Positions 17,169 to 25,267 of a DNA stretch of 64,000 bases are shown here, in pieces. This DNA comes from Lachnospiraceae bacterium (GTDB lineage: Bacteria > Bacillota > Clostridia > Lachnospirales > Lachnospiraceae). Made by a program: the position numbers and the translations under genes. Location: contig JAJQCQ010000044.1 of the NCBI GenBank assembly GCA_021202635.1, positions 1 through 64,000 of the forward strand, written 5' to 3'. Under the pieces are notes generated by a model, which was not told the DNA's origin, searched no databases, and was given only the letters and a program-made list of their open reading frames with translations. Every line of letters begins with the position of its first letter. The first letter of the stretch is position 1.

Positions 17169-17930
17169 ATGGTTGAAAAATGGAATATTACTATCCCCGA
17201 ACTGACAGGAGAGGAAGCCAGGGGCGTTTACGTGTATCTGCCGGAATCTTACGCTTTTGAGCCGGACAGGCGGTACGGGGTTCTCTATATGTTCGACGGG
17301 CACAATATTTTTTTCGATTCGGACGCGACATACGGAAAGTGCTGGGGCATGAAGGAATATATGGACTACACCGGGACGCCGCTCATCATTGCCGCCGTGG
17401 AATGCAACCACAGCCCGGATAATGGACGTCTGAAGGAATATACCCCTTTCTCCTTTGAGGATCCCGCTTTTGGAAAAATCGACGCCAGAGGCCAGATCAC
17501 CATGGACTGGATGGTACATACCTTTAAAAAGGAAATCGACCATCGTTACCGCACCCTGCCAAACCGTGAACACACCTTTATTGCCGGAAGCTCAATGGGG
17601 GGACTGATGAGTCTGTATGCGCTTCTCGAATATTCTCAGTATTTTTCCCGTGCAGCGGCTCTCTCTCCATCCCTGTGGGTAGATATAGACGGGCTTTCCA
17701 AAATGATCAAACGGGCGAATCTTCCGTCTGATACCATACTCTATATGGATTATGGCGAAAAAGAGCTGGCAAACCATAAGGATATGCTGCGGGCATTTGG
17801 CCGGATTACGGCAAAGCTGATGAAAAAAGGGATTTTGCTGGAAAGCCGGATCATTCCCGGCGGAACACACTGTGAGGCAAGCTGGGAAAAACAGATTCCA
17901 TTTTTTATGGATGCCCTGCTGTACTCATAG
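17169..17930 (+). CDS. Alpha/beta-hydrolase esterase (PF00756, enterochelin esterase-like)
   Basis: A cytoplasmic 253-residue serine esterase with no signal peptide. The nucleophile elbow GSSMGG is near residue 140, the acid is probably in MDYGEKE, and the histidine is in GGTHCEASW near the end. The track begins at an upstream TTG, but CGGAGGAAATT directly precedes the ATG of MVEKWNITIP. It heads a likely three-gene unit with another esterase and an ATP-grasp ligase. Such esterases act on acyl groups of sugars, siderophores or small esters; the substrate is unknown. Confidence 0.85.
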   Translation: MVEKWNITIPELTGEEARGVYVYLPESYAFEPDRRYGVLYMFDGHNIFFDSDATYGKCWGMKEYMDYTGTPLIIAAVECNHSPDNGRLKEYTPFSFEDPAFGKIDARGQITMDWMVHTFKKEIDHRYRTLPNREHTFIAGSSMGGLMSLYALLEYSQYFSRAAALSPSLWVDIDGLSKMIKRANLPSDTILYMDYGEKELANHKDMLRAFGRITAKLMKKGILLESRIIPGGTHCEASWEKQIPFFMDALLYS

Positions 17931-17964
17931 CACAGACTGACATGCAGCAAGTGCGTAGTCAAAT

Positions 17965-17978
17965 TGTGACCAGTAACG
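17965..17978 (+). repeat. TGTGACCAGTAACG intergenic motif
   Basis: One of several intergenic copies of a GTGTGACC(A/G)GTAAC core in the window (others near 51380, 52356, 60509, 60554). It lies between the two esterase genes; a near match in reverse lies at 18805-18817. Confidence 0.45.
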
Positions 17979-18044
17979 ATATTTCACCGTATTTCCGTGA
18001 TTTTCATACGGATGTACCAAAAGCATACAGAAGAGGTATATACC

Positions 18045-18803
18045 ATGCAGACTCAATATTTCAGTGAATACAGTCCTGCCCTCGGACGGCAAATGGAGTG
18101 CAAGGTCTACGGCCATGGCGGCCGCCCGATCATTTTCATTCCCTGCCAGGACGGACGCTTCTACGACTTTGAAAATTTCCACATGACCGATGTCTGGGCA
18201 CCATGGATTGAAAACGGGGAAGTCCTCGTCTGCGCAATCGACACCGTCGACGGCGAAACCTGGTCAAACCCGTTGGGCGACGCACGCTGGCGGATCGAAC
18301 GCTATGAGCAGTGGATTACCTACATCACCGATGAGCTGGTGCCATCTTTACGCAACCTTGCCAATGACTACAACGGCTGGAGCGGATATCCGGGAATCAT
18401 GCTATTTGGATGCAGCCTTGGTGCCACCCACGCAGCAAACCTGTATTTCCGCCGCCCGGATCTGTTCGATGGGCTGCTGGCGCTCTCCGGACTTTACTCC
18501 ACCGACTATGGCTTCGGCGACTACATGGACGATCTCGTCTACCAGAATTCCCCCATTCATTATCTCGGAGGAATGCCAAAGGACCATCCATACATCCCAC
18601 TCTACAACCTCAAGCGCGCAGTCATCTGCTGCGGACAGGGCGCCTGGGAAATGCCCGATTCCACGCGGAACCTGCAGCGGATTCTGGAAGACAAGGGAAT
18701 CCATGCCTGGGTCGATCTGTGGGGGACGGACTGCTGCCACGACTGGAACTGGTGGTATAAGCAGGTAGAATACTTTGTGCCATACCTGCTGGGATATGAA
18801 TAA
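18045..18803 (+). CDS. Esterase-family alpha/beta hydrolase
   Basis: A 252-residue relative of esterase D-type proteins. The nucleophile motif LFGCSLGATHA is near residue 125 and the likely catalytic histidine is in DCCHDWNWW near the C-terminus. GAGG before the ATG of MQTQYFSEYS supports this start over the upstream start in the track. It lies between the first esterase and the ATP-grasp gene on the same strand. A cytoplasmic role on an unknown ester is likely. Confidence 0.82.
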   Translation: MQTQYFSEYSPALGRQMECKVYGHGGRPIIFIPCQDGRFYDFENFHMTDVWAPWIENGEVLVCAIDTVDGETWSNPLGDARWRIERYEQWITYITDELVPSLRNLANDYNGWSGYPGIMLFGCSLGATHAANLYFRRPDLFDGLLALSGLYSTDYGFGDYMDDLVYQNSPIHYLGGMPKDHPYIPLYNLKRAVICCGQGAWEMPDSTRNLQRILEDKGIHAWVDLWGTDCCHDWNWWYKQVEYFVPYLLGYE

Positions 18804-18883
18804 ATCGTTACCGGGCACAGCAAAATTCGGACTTATAAAACACATAAATTATCAGAAGAGAGAAAAAGAGGGAGTTACTACCA

Positions 18884-20092
18884 ATGAAAAACTTTATTTT
18901 TATTTCACCAAACTTTCCAACCAACTACTGGATGTTCTGCCGGGAGCTGAAGAAAAATGGCCTCAACGTACTCGGCATCGGCGACGCCCCTTATGACGAG
19001 CTGACCGCCGATTTAAAGGCCAGTCTGAATGAATATTATAAGGTGAGCAGCCTCGAAAACGACGACGAGGTCTATCGCGCGGTCGCTTTTCTGATCTATA
19101 AGCACGGGAGAATTGACTGGCTGGAATCGAACAACGAATACTGGCTGGAGCGCGACGCGAAGCTGCGCACAGATTTCAATATCGCCACCGGCTTTCATGT
19201 GGAGGATATCCCAAATGTGAAATTCAAATCCCGTATGAAAGACTTCTACCGCAAGGCCGGTATCCCCGTCGCGCGCTACCACATGGTCGACACGCTGGAA
19301 AACTGCCTGGCATTCGCGAAAGAGGTCGGCTATCCGGTTGTAGCCAAACCAGACAATGGTGTAGGAGCATCTCACACCTTCAAGCTGGAAAACGATGCGC
19401 AGATGGAGCAGTTTTTTGAGCTGAAATGGCCGAACACCACCTACATCATGGAGGAATTCGTACAGGGTGAGGTGAATTCCTACGACGCGATCATTGATTC
19501 GAAGGGTGAGCCAATGTTTGAGACCGGCAATGTCACGCCGGAATCCATCATGGACATCGTAAACAAATCTGAGAATTCTATTTTTTACATTCTCAAGAAC
19601 CTGCCAGATGATACCCGTGCCGCGGGCCGTGCGACGGTAAAAAGCTTCGGTGTCAAAAGTCGTTTCGTGCATTTTGAATTTTTCCGCCTTCTGCAGGATC
19701 AGGAGGGGCTTGGCAAAAAGGGAGACCTTGTTGCACTTGAAGTCAACATGCGCCCGAGCGGCGGCGTGACGCCGGATATGATCGACTTCGCGCACAGCAC
19801 CGACGTCTACAAGATCTGGGCAGACATGATTGCCTTTGACCGCTCCACGATGCCGGTCGGCGACCATGCCTACTGCGCGTTTGCCGGACGCCGCGACGGC
19901 AAAGACTTTATCCTCTCGAAGGACGATATCCTGCAAAAATACAGTACCCATGTAAAAATGGCGGAGCGTATCCCCGACGCCCTCTCCGGCGCGATGGGGA
20001 ACCAGATGTTCGTCGCGGTCTTTGATTCACAGAAAGAGATGCGGGATTTTTATGACGATATCTTAAAGTGCAAAGAGGCAGAGCAGGAATAA
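18884..20092 (+). CDS. ATP-grasp domain carboxylate-amine/thiol ligase
   Basis: ATP-grasp enzymes join a carboxylate to an amine or thiol through an acyl-phosphate. The 402-residue protein has an N-terminal pre-ATP-grasp region (FIFISPNFPTNYWMFCREL), then FYRKAGIPVARY, GYPVVAKPDNGVGASHT (phosphate-binding loop) and YIMEEFVQGEV, and the metal-binding end ALEVNMRPSGG. The overall plan resembles PurK/carbamoyl-phosphate-like ligases, but the product is not known. The two upstream esterases suggest a small dedicated pathway, for example acyl-peptide synthesis and turnover; that is inference. A strong terminator follows 15 bp after the stop. Confidence 0.87.
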   Translation: MKNFIFISPNFPTNYWMFCRELKKNGLNVLGIGDAPYDELTADLKASLNEYYKVSSLENDDEVYRAVAFLIYKHGRIDWLESNNEYWLERDAKLRTDFNIATGFHVEDIPNVKFKSRMKDFYRKAGIPVARYHMVDTLENCLAFAKEVGYPVVAKPDNGVGASHTFKLENDAQMEQFFELKWPNTTYIMEEFVQGEVNSYDAIIDSKGEPMFETGNVTPESIMDIVNKSENSIFYILKNLPDDTRAAGRATVKSFGVKSRFVHFEFFRLLQDQEGLGKKGDLVALEVNMRPSGGVTPDMIDFAHSTDVYKIWADMIAFDRSTMPVGDHAYCAFAGRRDGKDFILSKDDILQKYSTHVKMAERIPDALSGAMGNQMFVAVFDSQKEMRDFYDDILKCKEAEQE

Positions 20093-20106
20093 GAAAGAAA
20101 CAGAAA

Positions 20107-20135
20107 GGAGCGGTATCTTCCACGGATACCGCTCC
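20107..20135. terminator. Bidirectional terminator between convergent operons
   Basis: A perfect 11-bp stem GGAGCGGTATC/GATACCGCTCC with a 7-nt loop. Pyrimidine-rich tails (CCTGTTTCTTT on the plus strand, TTTCTGTTTC on the minus strand) flank both sides. Confidence 0.8.
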
Positions 20136-20156
20136 TCCTGTTTCTTTCTTTCCATC

Positions 20157-22325
20157 TTATACCACGCCTCCGGTCCGTTTCGTTGTTGAATGCCCGCGTG
20201 ACATTCTTCGCAGCAAATAAAATCCTGCCGTACCACAGAGTATCCCCACCCACAACATCAGCAGAACCTCCGATACCGAATACGATTCTTTTACCAGAAA
20301 TGGCACCCACTTTTCCGCCTGCTCCGGGTATACGGATACCACGACAGACACGGCATTGTTCAGGAAATGCAGCGCCATGGACAGATAAATACTGCCTCCT
20401 GCATCAATCACATATGCAAACGCCGCGCCAAGCAGGAAGGTCGAGGGCAATTTGACCAGGCTCATATGGAATGCAGCAAAAATCAGGGCGGAGACTGCCA
20501 CAGCCGGCCAGATCGCTGCCATATGCAGTCTCGCTTTCTGACTTCCCAGGATATCGTGTGTCCCGGATGCCGACTGCCGCAAATCAGAGTCAGATGAACG
20601 TTCCCTGTTCTCTCTTTCCCGGCTGCTTCCCTTCGCCCGATCTCCGATCCACTCCCGCACCGTTCCGAAAATCAGGCCGCGGAACAACAGCTCCTCGCCA
20701 ACCGCGGGCATAAGCGCCATGATAATCATCAGAATCCATAACGGCTGTGCAAACAGCTCTGTATAACTCGCTTCCAGGTTCTGCGCACTTCCCGGAAACA
20801 GTACATACATGACCATGGATAGCGCAATCCCGGTCAGGTACGCCCCCACATACAGCAGCAGAGCGCCTGGAATTACGGAAAAGCGGGGTTTGTTCAGCAG
20901 AAAAAGTGTTTTCCGATTGGTTTTCATATACCAGGTCAGAAGCAGCGGTACCGCAAGAATCAGAAGCTGTGTGACGGCTGTACCCGCTGTGACGGAGCGC
21001 ACCGTCACGGCACTGCCCACATACAGGATCAGCAGAAGCAGCACAAGGACAGCGATGGCGACGTCGCCGGGGGCAGGCATAGTGCCTGGTTTGATGTCGC
21101 TGCGCTTCTGGAAAATCCGAAAGCCGGTAAACCCGTCTGAAAACAGGACCGCCTCGCTGTCATACATTCTTGAGAGAACCCACACGATCAGCACGCTGTA
21201 CCCGAAATTCACCACAATCGTCAGCGCCACAAGCATCCAGTCAAACTGCCCGGAGATCAAATCTTTTATCATCAGGGAAACATTCGCGATCGGAATCAGC
21301 GCCGTGTGGGCGTCAAGCGTCACGGAGGGGAAAATCCCCACCATGGAAACAATCATAATTACCAGCATCGCAGGAGTAATATAGTTATTTGCTTCTTTGA
21401 AGCTGCGCGCGAACACACAGAAGCACATACACAGCGCAGTGATCAGCAAAGCCGTCACCAGCAGCGTCAGTATCAGCATCGGAACAACCGACAGCACCAT
21501 GCCTGGGGAGATTGCTTCCAGCTCACTTAAGGTTCCCGGAATCAGTCCGAAATACAGAAACAACACGGAGCCTCCCAGAGAAAGCATGGAAATCACCGCT
21601 GTCACGCATGCAAAGACAGAAACCGAAATATATTTGCTCATAATGATCTGAAAATTTGTCACCGGAAGGGTCAGCAAGGTTTCCAGCGTTCCCCTTTCCC
21701 GCTCTCCTGCCATCGCGTCAATCGACGGATACAGCGCACCCAGCAGAATCGTCGTAATCAGCAGCATCCCAATGCAGCCGCCGACACTCATGCCAAAGCT
21801 CTCCGACATAGAGGCCTGATCCGCTGTCTCATACTCCACCGGATACAAAGCATTCATAGTCAGACCGGCATCCGTAAGCGTCGTTTCCACCAGCTCCAGC
21901 CGGTATTCCTCCAGCAATTCTTCTAACCGCTCGCAGGCCTCGTAAGAATACGTATCCGCTGAGAAATATTCGATCTTTGCCTGAAGCACACCCTCTTCAT
22001 CCGTCTCCAGACGAAGAACCACGTCTGCAGCATTCAGATCCAGCTCATCTTCCGTGTCTGCCGCCTCAAAAAACAGACGGACATCCGCATCCTCCTCCTG
22101 CAAACGATCCAGTGCCTGAGCAACTTCCTCATATTCAGCAGAATAGCTCACCACCAATGCCGTATTCGTCTCCTCCTGCGTCATCATGGAAGTCATCAAA
22201 AGCGACAGTCCGATCAGCAGCAGCGGATACAGAAGCACCGGCACCACAATCATCATCACCAGCGTCTTTTTATCCCGCAGAATATCCAGAATTTCCTTTC
22301 GTACAAGAATTCGTATCTTTTTCAT
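20157..22325 (-). CDS. ABC-2 permease fused to a CPBP intramembrane protease domain
   Basis: The N-terminal 400 residues are a NatB-like ABC-2 permease: MKKIRILVRKEILDILRDKKT, a first helix, a large extracytoplasmic loop, then ERERGTLETLLTLPVTNFQI and five more helices. The C-terminal part, from about residue 480, is a CPBP (CAAX protease/bacteriocin-processing) domain with GEELLFRG, FAAFHMSLV and LHFLNNA, all residues needed for activity. The fusion is a known architecture in Firmicutes and suggests export coupled to peptide or membrane-protein processing. The middle has a polar linker (residues 575-610). The partner ATPase is directly upstream. Confidence 0.9.
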   Translation of the reverse strand: MKKIRILVRKEILDILRDKKTLVMMIVVPVLLYPLLLIGLSLLMTSMMTQEETNTALVVSYSAEYEEVAQALDRLQEEDADVRLFFEAADTEDELDLNAADVVLRLETDEEGVLQAKIEYFSADTYSYEACERLEELLEEYRLELVETTLTDAGLTMNALYPVEYETADQASMSESFGMSVGGCIGMLLITTILLGALYPSIDAMAGERERGTLETLLTLPVTNFQIIMSKYISVSVFACVTAVISMLSLGGSVLFLYFGLIPGTLSELEAISPGMVLSVVPMLILTLLVTALLITALCMCFCVFARSFKEANNYITPAMLVIMIVSMVGIFPSVTLDAHTALIPIANVSLMIKDLISGQFDWMLVALTIVVNFGYSVLIVWVLSRMYDSEAVLFSDGFTGFRIFQKRSDIKPGTMPAPGDVAIAVLVLLLLILYVGSAVTVRSVTAGTAVTQLLILAVPLLLTWYMKTNRKTLFLLNKPRFSVIPGALLLYVGAYLTGIALSMVMYVLFPGSAQNLEASYTELFAQPLWILMIIMALMPAVGEELLFRGLIFGTVREWIGDRAKGSSRERENRERSSDSDLRQSASGTHDILGSQKARLHMAAIWPAVAVSALIFAAFHMSLVKLPSTFLLGAAFAYVIDAGGSIYLSMALHFLNNAVSVVVSVYPEQAEKWVPFLVKESYSVSEVLLMLWVGILCGTAGFYLLRRMSRGHSTTKRTGGVV

Positions 22326-22403
22326 TTTCAGCCCTTCCCGGTAAGCATTCCATGCCCTGCCGTTACCTTTTCTGTCAAATATCGTTTGCTGTCTTCCACA
22401 TAA

Positions 22404-23273
22404 TCACAAGTGAAAGTGAGGAGTTTCTTCCATTATAATATGGAACGCCTCCCGCAGACTCTCCGTCCCGGTCCGCTCTATCAGCTCCCGCGGCGTCCCC
22501 TCCGCTACAATTCGTCCATGGTCAATCATATAAATGCGGTCGCACAGCGTCTGCGCTTCCTCCAGGTAATGCGTCGAGTACAACACCGTCCTGCCCCGTT
22601 TTTTCTGTGACTGCATGAAACGGATGATCGCGTCCGCGCTCAGGATATCCAGGCCGAGCGTCGGCTCATCCAGAATATAAACCCGCGGATCCGCCATCAG
22701 GCAGCGCGCAATCGAAGCCCGCTGCGTCTGCCCCGTCGACAGGCGCTCAATCCGGTTATCCGCGAAGGAACCCATATCAAGCAGTTCAAAAATCTCCTTG
22801 CTCCGCTTTGCGATCTCCGCCTTGGAAAGTCCGTAAAGCTCTCCCATCATGACCAGGTATTCCCGGATGGAAAACCGCGGATACAGCTTTGTGTTGCCGG
22901 AGAGATAGCCGATCGCTTCCTTGCGGCGAATCGGGTCGGTGATCTGGCGCCTGTCTCGCCGCGCATGGGCATCCTTTTTCGCGGCACAGTCTTCCGCATT
23001 TTCTGCGCCATCTTCCGAGGCTTCTTCCCACAACGCTACTTGTCCTGCGGTCGGCGTCATCAACATCCCCAGCATTCGCAGAAGGGTCGTCTTTCCCGCG
23101 CCGTTCGGCCCCAGAATGCCCACAATCTCGCCTGCTTCTGCGTGAAGGGAAACATGATCGACCGCGAGGAATTCCTCTTTTACCGTCTTACCTGCGAATC
23201 GTTTTCCCGCTGCCGCATCTTCCTTCCGCACATTCCGCTCAAACTGCTTACAAAGATCCATTGCCTCTATCAT
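22404..23273 (-). CDS. ABC transporter ATP-binding protein (NatA type)
   Basis: The 289-residue ATPase pairs with the permease-protease encoded 78 bp downstream. Walker A GPNGAGKTT is near residue 55, the signature LSTGQTQRASIARCL near residue 188, Walker B VYILDEPTLGLD follows, and the H-loop is in YSTHYLEEA. Between Walker A and the Q-loop there is an extra acidic/basic insertion of about 35 residues (EEASEDGAENAEDCAAKK...) not usual in the family, probably a surface loop. The signature has ST where LSGGQ is canonical, which is common in this clade. Confidence 0.9.
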   Translation of the reverse strand: MIEAMDLCKQFERNVRKEDAAAGKRFAGKTVKEEFLAVDHVSLHAEAGEIVGILGPNGAGKTTLLRMLGMLMTPTAGQVALWEEASEDGAENAEDCAAKKDAHARRDRRQITDPIRRKEAIGYLSGNTKLYPRFSIREYLVMMGELYGLSKAEIAKRSKEIFELLDMGSFADNRIERLSTGQTQRASIARCLMADPRVYILDEPTLGLDILSADAIIRFMQSQKKRGRTVLYSTHYLEEAQTLCDRIYMIDHGRIVAEGTPRELIERTGTESLREAFHIIMEETPHFHL

Positions 23274-23367
23274 TTTCCGGTTCCTCCTCCAGCTTGTTCT
23301 GCCGCTTCTTCGTGTATATTCCCAGTATAATCAATAATACAAAGCTGCTGCATTCTAAAAAATATAT

Positions 23368-23396
23368 TGATTGTAATGTTTATATGTGATATAGTA
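23368..23396 (+). promoter_or_regulatory. Promoter of the small toxin-like peptide gene
   Basis: TTGATT and TATAGT with a 17-bp spacer. The predicted transcript starts near 23403, about 40 nt before the GTG start codon, and ends at the shared hairpin at 23603-23635. Confidence 0.65.
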
Positions 23397-23439
23397 TAGT
23401 CGCTGTCGACTCATTCCTGCAGCAGGAAAGAGGTGACGA

Positions 23440-23470
23440 CTTGTGACAGATTTCATTGTTACGTTTTTTA
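23440..23470 (+). repeat. Direct repeat copy 1 over the toxin start codon
   Basis: CTTGTGACA, a 5-nt gap, then CATTGTTACGTTTTTTA. The GTG start codon is inside it. The second copy is at 23648-23674. Confidence 0.75.
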
Positions 23471-23556
23471 TCTCTATAGGAGCAAGTGTAGTAGGAAATT
23501 ACATATTCTATGCGATTGAGAATTACACGAGCAAATGGCTGGGTAGAGATAAGTAG
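23443..23556 (+). CDS. 37-residue Fst-like membrane peptide, putative type I toxin (not in ORF track)
   Basis: The GTG start is preceded by GAAAGAGGTGA. The peptide MTDFIVTFFISIGASVVGN begins with a hydrophobic helix and ends in SKWLGRDK, a Trp-Leu plus charged tail like that of Fst/Ldr-type toxins, which insert in the membrane and stop growth. The locus has the par layout: convergent antisense promoter, shared terminator, and a repeat of the translation start region inside the antisense RNA. The family match is by pattern, not by search. The gene lies between two ABC loci, where stabilising modules of this kind are often found. Alternative: a harmless small membrane protein. Confidence 0.65.
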   Translation: MTDFIVTFFISIGASVVGNYIFYAIENYTSKWLGRDK

Positions 23557-23602
23557 TTGGACAGCAACAGCATAAAAGGAGCAGCTCACCGCAACGAGCG
23601 AG

Positions 23603-23635
23603 AAAACCCCAGAGGAGAGCACCCTCTGGGGTTTT
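23603..23635. terminator. Bidirectional terminator shared by toxin mRNA and antisense RNA
   Basis: AAAACCCCAGAGG/CCTCTGGGGTTTT, a 13-bp perfect stem with a 7-nt loop and T runs in both directions. Confidence 0.85.
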
Positions 23636-23647
23636 CGATTTTTGCGC

Positions 23648-23674
23648 CTTGTGACAACATTGTTACGTTTTTTA
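23648..23674 (+). repeat. Direct repeat copy 2 downstream of the terminator
   Basis: CTTGTGACA, a 1-nt gap, then CATTGTTACGTTTTTTA, matching 26 bases of copy 1 in the same orientation about 205 bp away. It lies at the 5' end of the predicted antisense RNA. Confidence 0.75.
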
Positions 23675-23683
23675 GACGTTCAT

Positions 23684-23712
23684 ATCTTACACCCACTTGC
23701 TTTTTGTGTCAA
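23684..23712 (-). promoter_or_regulatory. Promoter of the antisense RNA
   Basis: TTGACA and TAAGAT separated by 17 bp on the minus strand, just past the stop codon of the adjacent permease gene. It is closer to consensus than the toxin promoter, as expected for an antitoxin RNA in excess. Confidence 0.7.
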
Positions 23713-23744
23713 CCTCTATTTTTTAAGAACCAGTCTGCTATTTT

Positions 23745-24464
23745 TTATTTCACCGTCTCCCGGCTTACCAGCGCCCAGGTCGATATCAGCGCAGCCAGCA
23801 AAAGCAAAACGCCCATACATGGCCAGACCGGCTGCGGTACCGCGCGAATTGCCGATGCGATTCCCAGAATGATCCCACTTGCCTCCGCATCCGTGTGAAA
23901 CAAAACCTCCGTCACACTCGGCATCGTCCAGCAACCCAAGAGCCATACAATCAGCAGAAGCATCTGTGCTTTTTGCCCGAAATGGTTCACAAATGCCCCA
24001 CAGAAGCTGGCAAGCACCGTCAGTGCCACCGCAAAGACGATTCCATAACGCAGGAAATACGGAAAAACTACAAGTTCCGGTGTATATTGCGGATAGAAAT
24101 ACTGCGCATTCAACGTATCCTCCACTGCCGCACACGCCATCGCGATAGCTGCGCAAAGAAATCCCATCAACAGATTCTGCAGCAGAGCCGACACCAGAAA
24201 CTGCCGCCTGGTACAGCCAAACGCAACCTCTGTATTAAAATACAGGCTAAAGCTTGCACCTGCATTCATAAAAGTTAAGGCACCGCCCACAATCACCGCC
24301 AAAATCGTGCCCAGAGGGAACGAACCGTCTCCTTCTTCGACCGCTGTTCTCATGAGGATGGCCAGCAATGCCATACCGGCTCCAAAACCAGCCACTTCCA
24401 GACCCGCCATTTCCAGATATGTACTCCGGTGAATCCGTAATTGATTTTTTATTACTCGAAACAT
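23745..24464 (-). CDS. ABC-type membrane permease component, YtrC/D-like
   Basis: A 239-residue protein with six hydrophobic segments (for example LEVAGFGAGMALLAILM, FPLGTILAVIVGGALTFMNAG, QMLLLIVWLLGCW). The FYFNTEVAFGCTRRQFLVSAL-like block FNTEVAFGCTRRQFL is the cytoplasmic coupling segment of ABC-2 permeases of this group. CAGGGGGAA lies before the ATG of MFRVIKNQL, so a start 24 bp inside the track ORF is preferred. It is the last gene of the GntR-ATPase-permease operon. Confidence 0.72.
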   Translation of the reverse strand: MFRVIKNQLRIHRSTYLEMAGLEVAGFGAGMALLAILMRTAVEEGDGSFPLGTILAVIVGGALTFMNAGASFSLYFNTEVAFGCTRRQFLVSALLQNLLMGFLCAAIAMACAAVEDTLNAQYFYPQYTPELVVFPYFLRYGIVFAVALTVLASFCGAFVNHFGQKAQMLLLIVWLLGCWTMPSVTEVLFHTDAEASGIILGIASAIRAVPQPVWPCMGVLLLLAALISTWALVSRETVK

Positions 24465-24532
24465 CACAACATTTCCCCCTGTCTCCATTCCACCTGCCTG
24501 TTTTCACCTATCGTCTGCATCATTACATTTTT

Positions 24533-25267
24533 TTACCGCACTTCGATTTTCCTCATAACCGCCATAGCCAGCACCCCCGCCAGAAGATAGAGACCTGCTC
24601 CCGCCGCGGAGAGCATCACGGCTCTCCATCCCTGCCAGAAGGCAACATTCAAAATCGACACTTCAATCTCCATGCCGCAGCAGAGTCCCACAATAAATCC
24701 GGTACCGATGGAAAGTACTCCGATCGCAATCGCCCAGGCGACCCGGCTCCACAGAACCAGCATCCCAATCAGAATCCCCATCGCAGCCATTGCCATACAG
24801 CCCGCAAAGGCAAGCAACAGCCATTCGCGATCAAGCGCTCCCATCCCCAGATGTGCGCACAGCGCCTGAACTCCAAGCAGAATCCATACCAGCGCCCCGT
24901 TACAAAGCCAGATGCCAAACACCACCTGCCGTCTGGTGACGTTCATGGAGACCAGAACCGGATAATAATTCTGAAACAGCGCAGACGGATAAATCCAGGC
25001 GCAGACACCGCCTGCCAGCATCATATAACCTGGTGCGCGCTGCAATAAATCAGGCAAATAGCTGCTCAGAGAAATCTCTTCATTCAGAATCGGTATCAGC
25101 AGGCACCAGACTATTCCGATCCCCACAGACAGCCCCAGCATCTGCAGCAGCATCTGTCCCCAGAATTGCAGGGAGCTAAAAAGCTTCCGGCTCCGTGGAA
25201 CCGTAACCGCGGCGGCTGTTCCCAGATCATTCCTGCCGCCTCTCGTCCCTTCACCTCTTCCCGTCAT
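24533..25267 (-). CDS. ABC-type membrane permease component
   Basis: A 244-residue membrane protein with about six helices. LVSMNVTRRQVVFGIWLCNG is the same coupling-type block as in the downstream permease, so the two are probably related partners of one transporter. The N-terminal 30 residues are polar (MTGRGEGTRGGRNDLG). The first bases overlap the end of the ATPase gene by 17 bp, indicating translational coupling. Substrate unknown; YtrBCDEF-type transporters respond to cell-wall-active agents. Confidence 0.72.
   Translation of the reverse strand: MTGRGEGTRGGRNDLGTAAAVTVPRSRKLFSSLQFWGQMLLQMLGLSVGIGIVWCLLIPILNEEISLSSYLPDLLQRAPGYMMLAGGVCAWIYPSALFQNYYPVLVSMNVTRRQVVFGIWLCNGALVWILLGVQALCAHLGMGALDREWLLLAFAGCMAMAAMGILIGMLVLWSRVAWAIAIGVLSIGTGFIVGLCCGMEIEVSILNVAFWQGWRAVMLSAAGAGLYLLAGVLAMAVMRKIEVR

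Larger units (their letters stand above)
23598..23677 (-). ncRNA. Predicted antisense antitoxin RNA (about 80 nt)
   Basis: A minus-strand promoter (TTGACA at 23707-23712, 17 bp, TAAGAT at 23684-23689) predicts a start near 23677. The RNA would begin with the complement of direct repeat copy 2, so it can pair with copy 1 at the toxin translation start, and would end at the shared hairpin. This is the RNA II arrangement of Fst/par systems. Predicted from sequence only. Confidence 0.6.
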
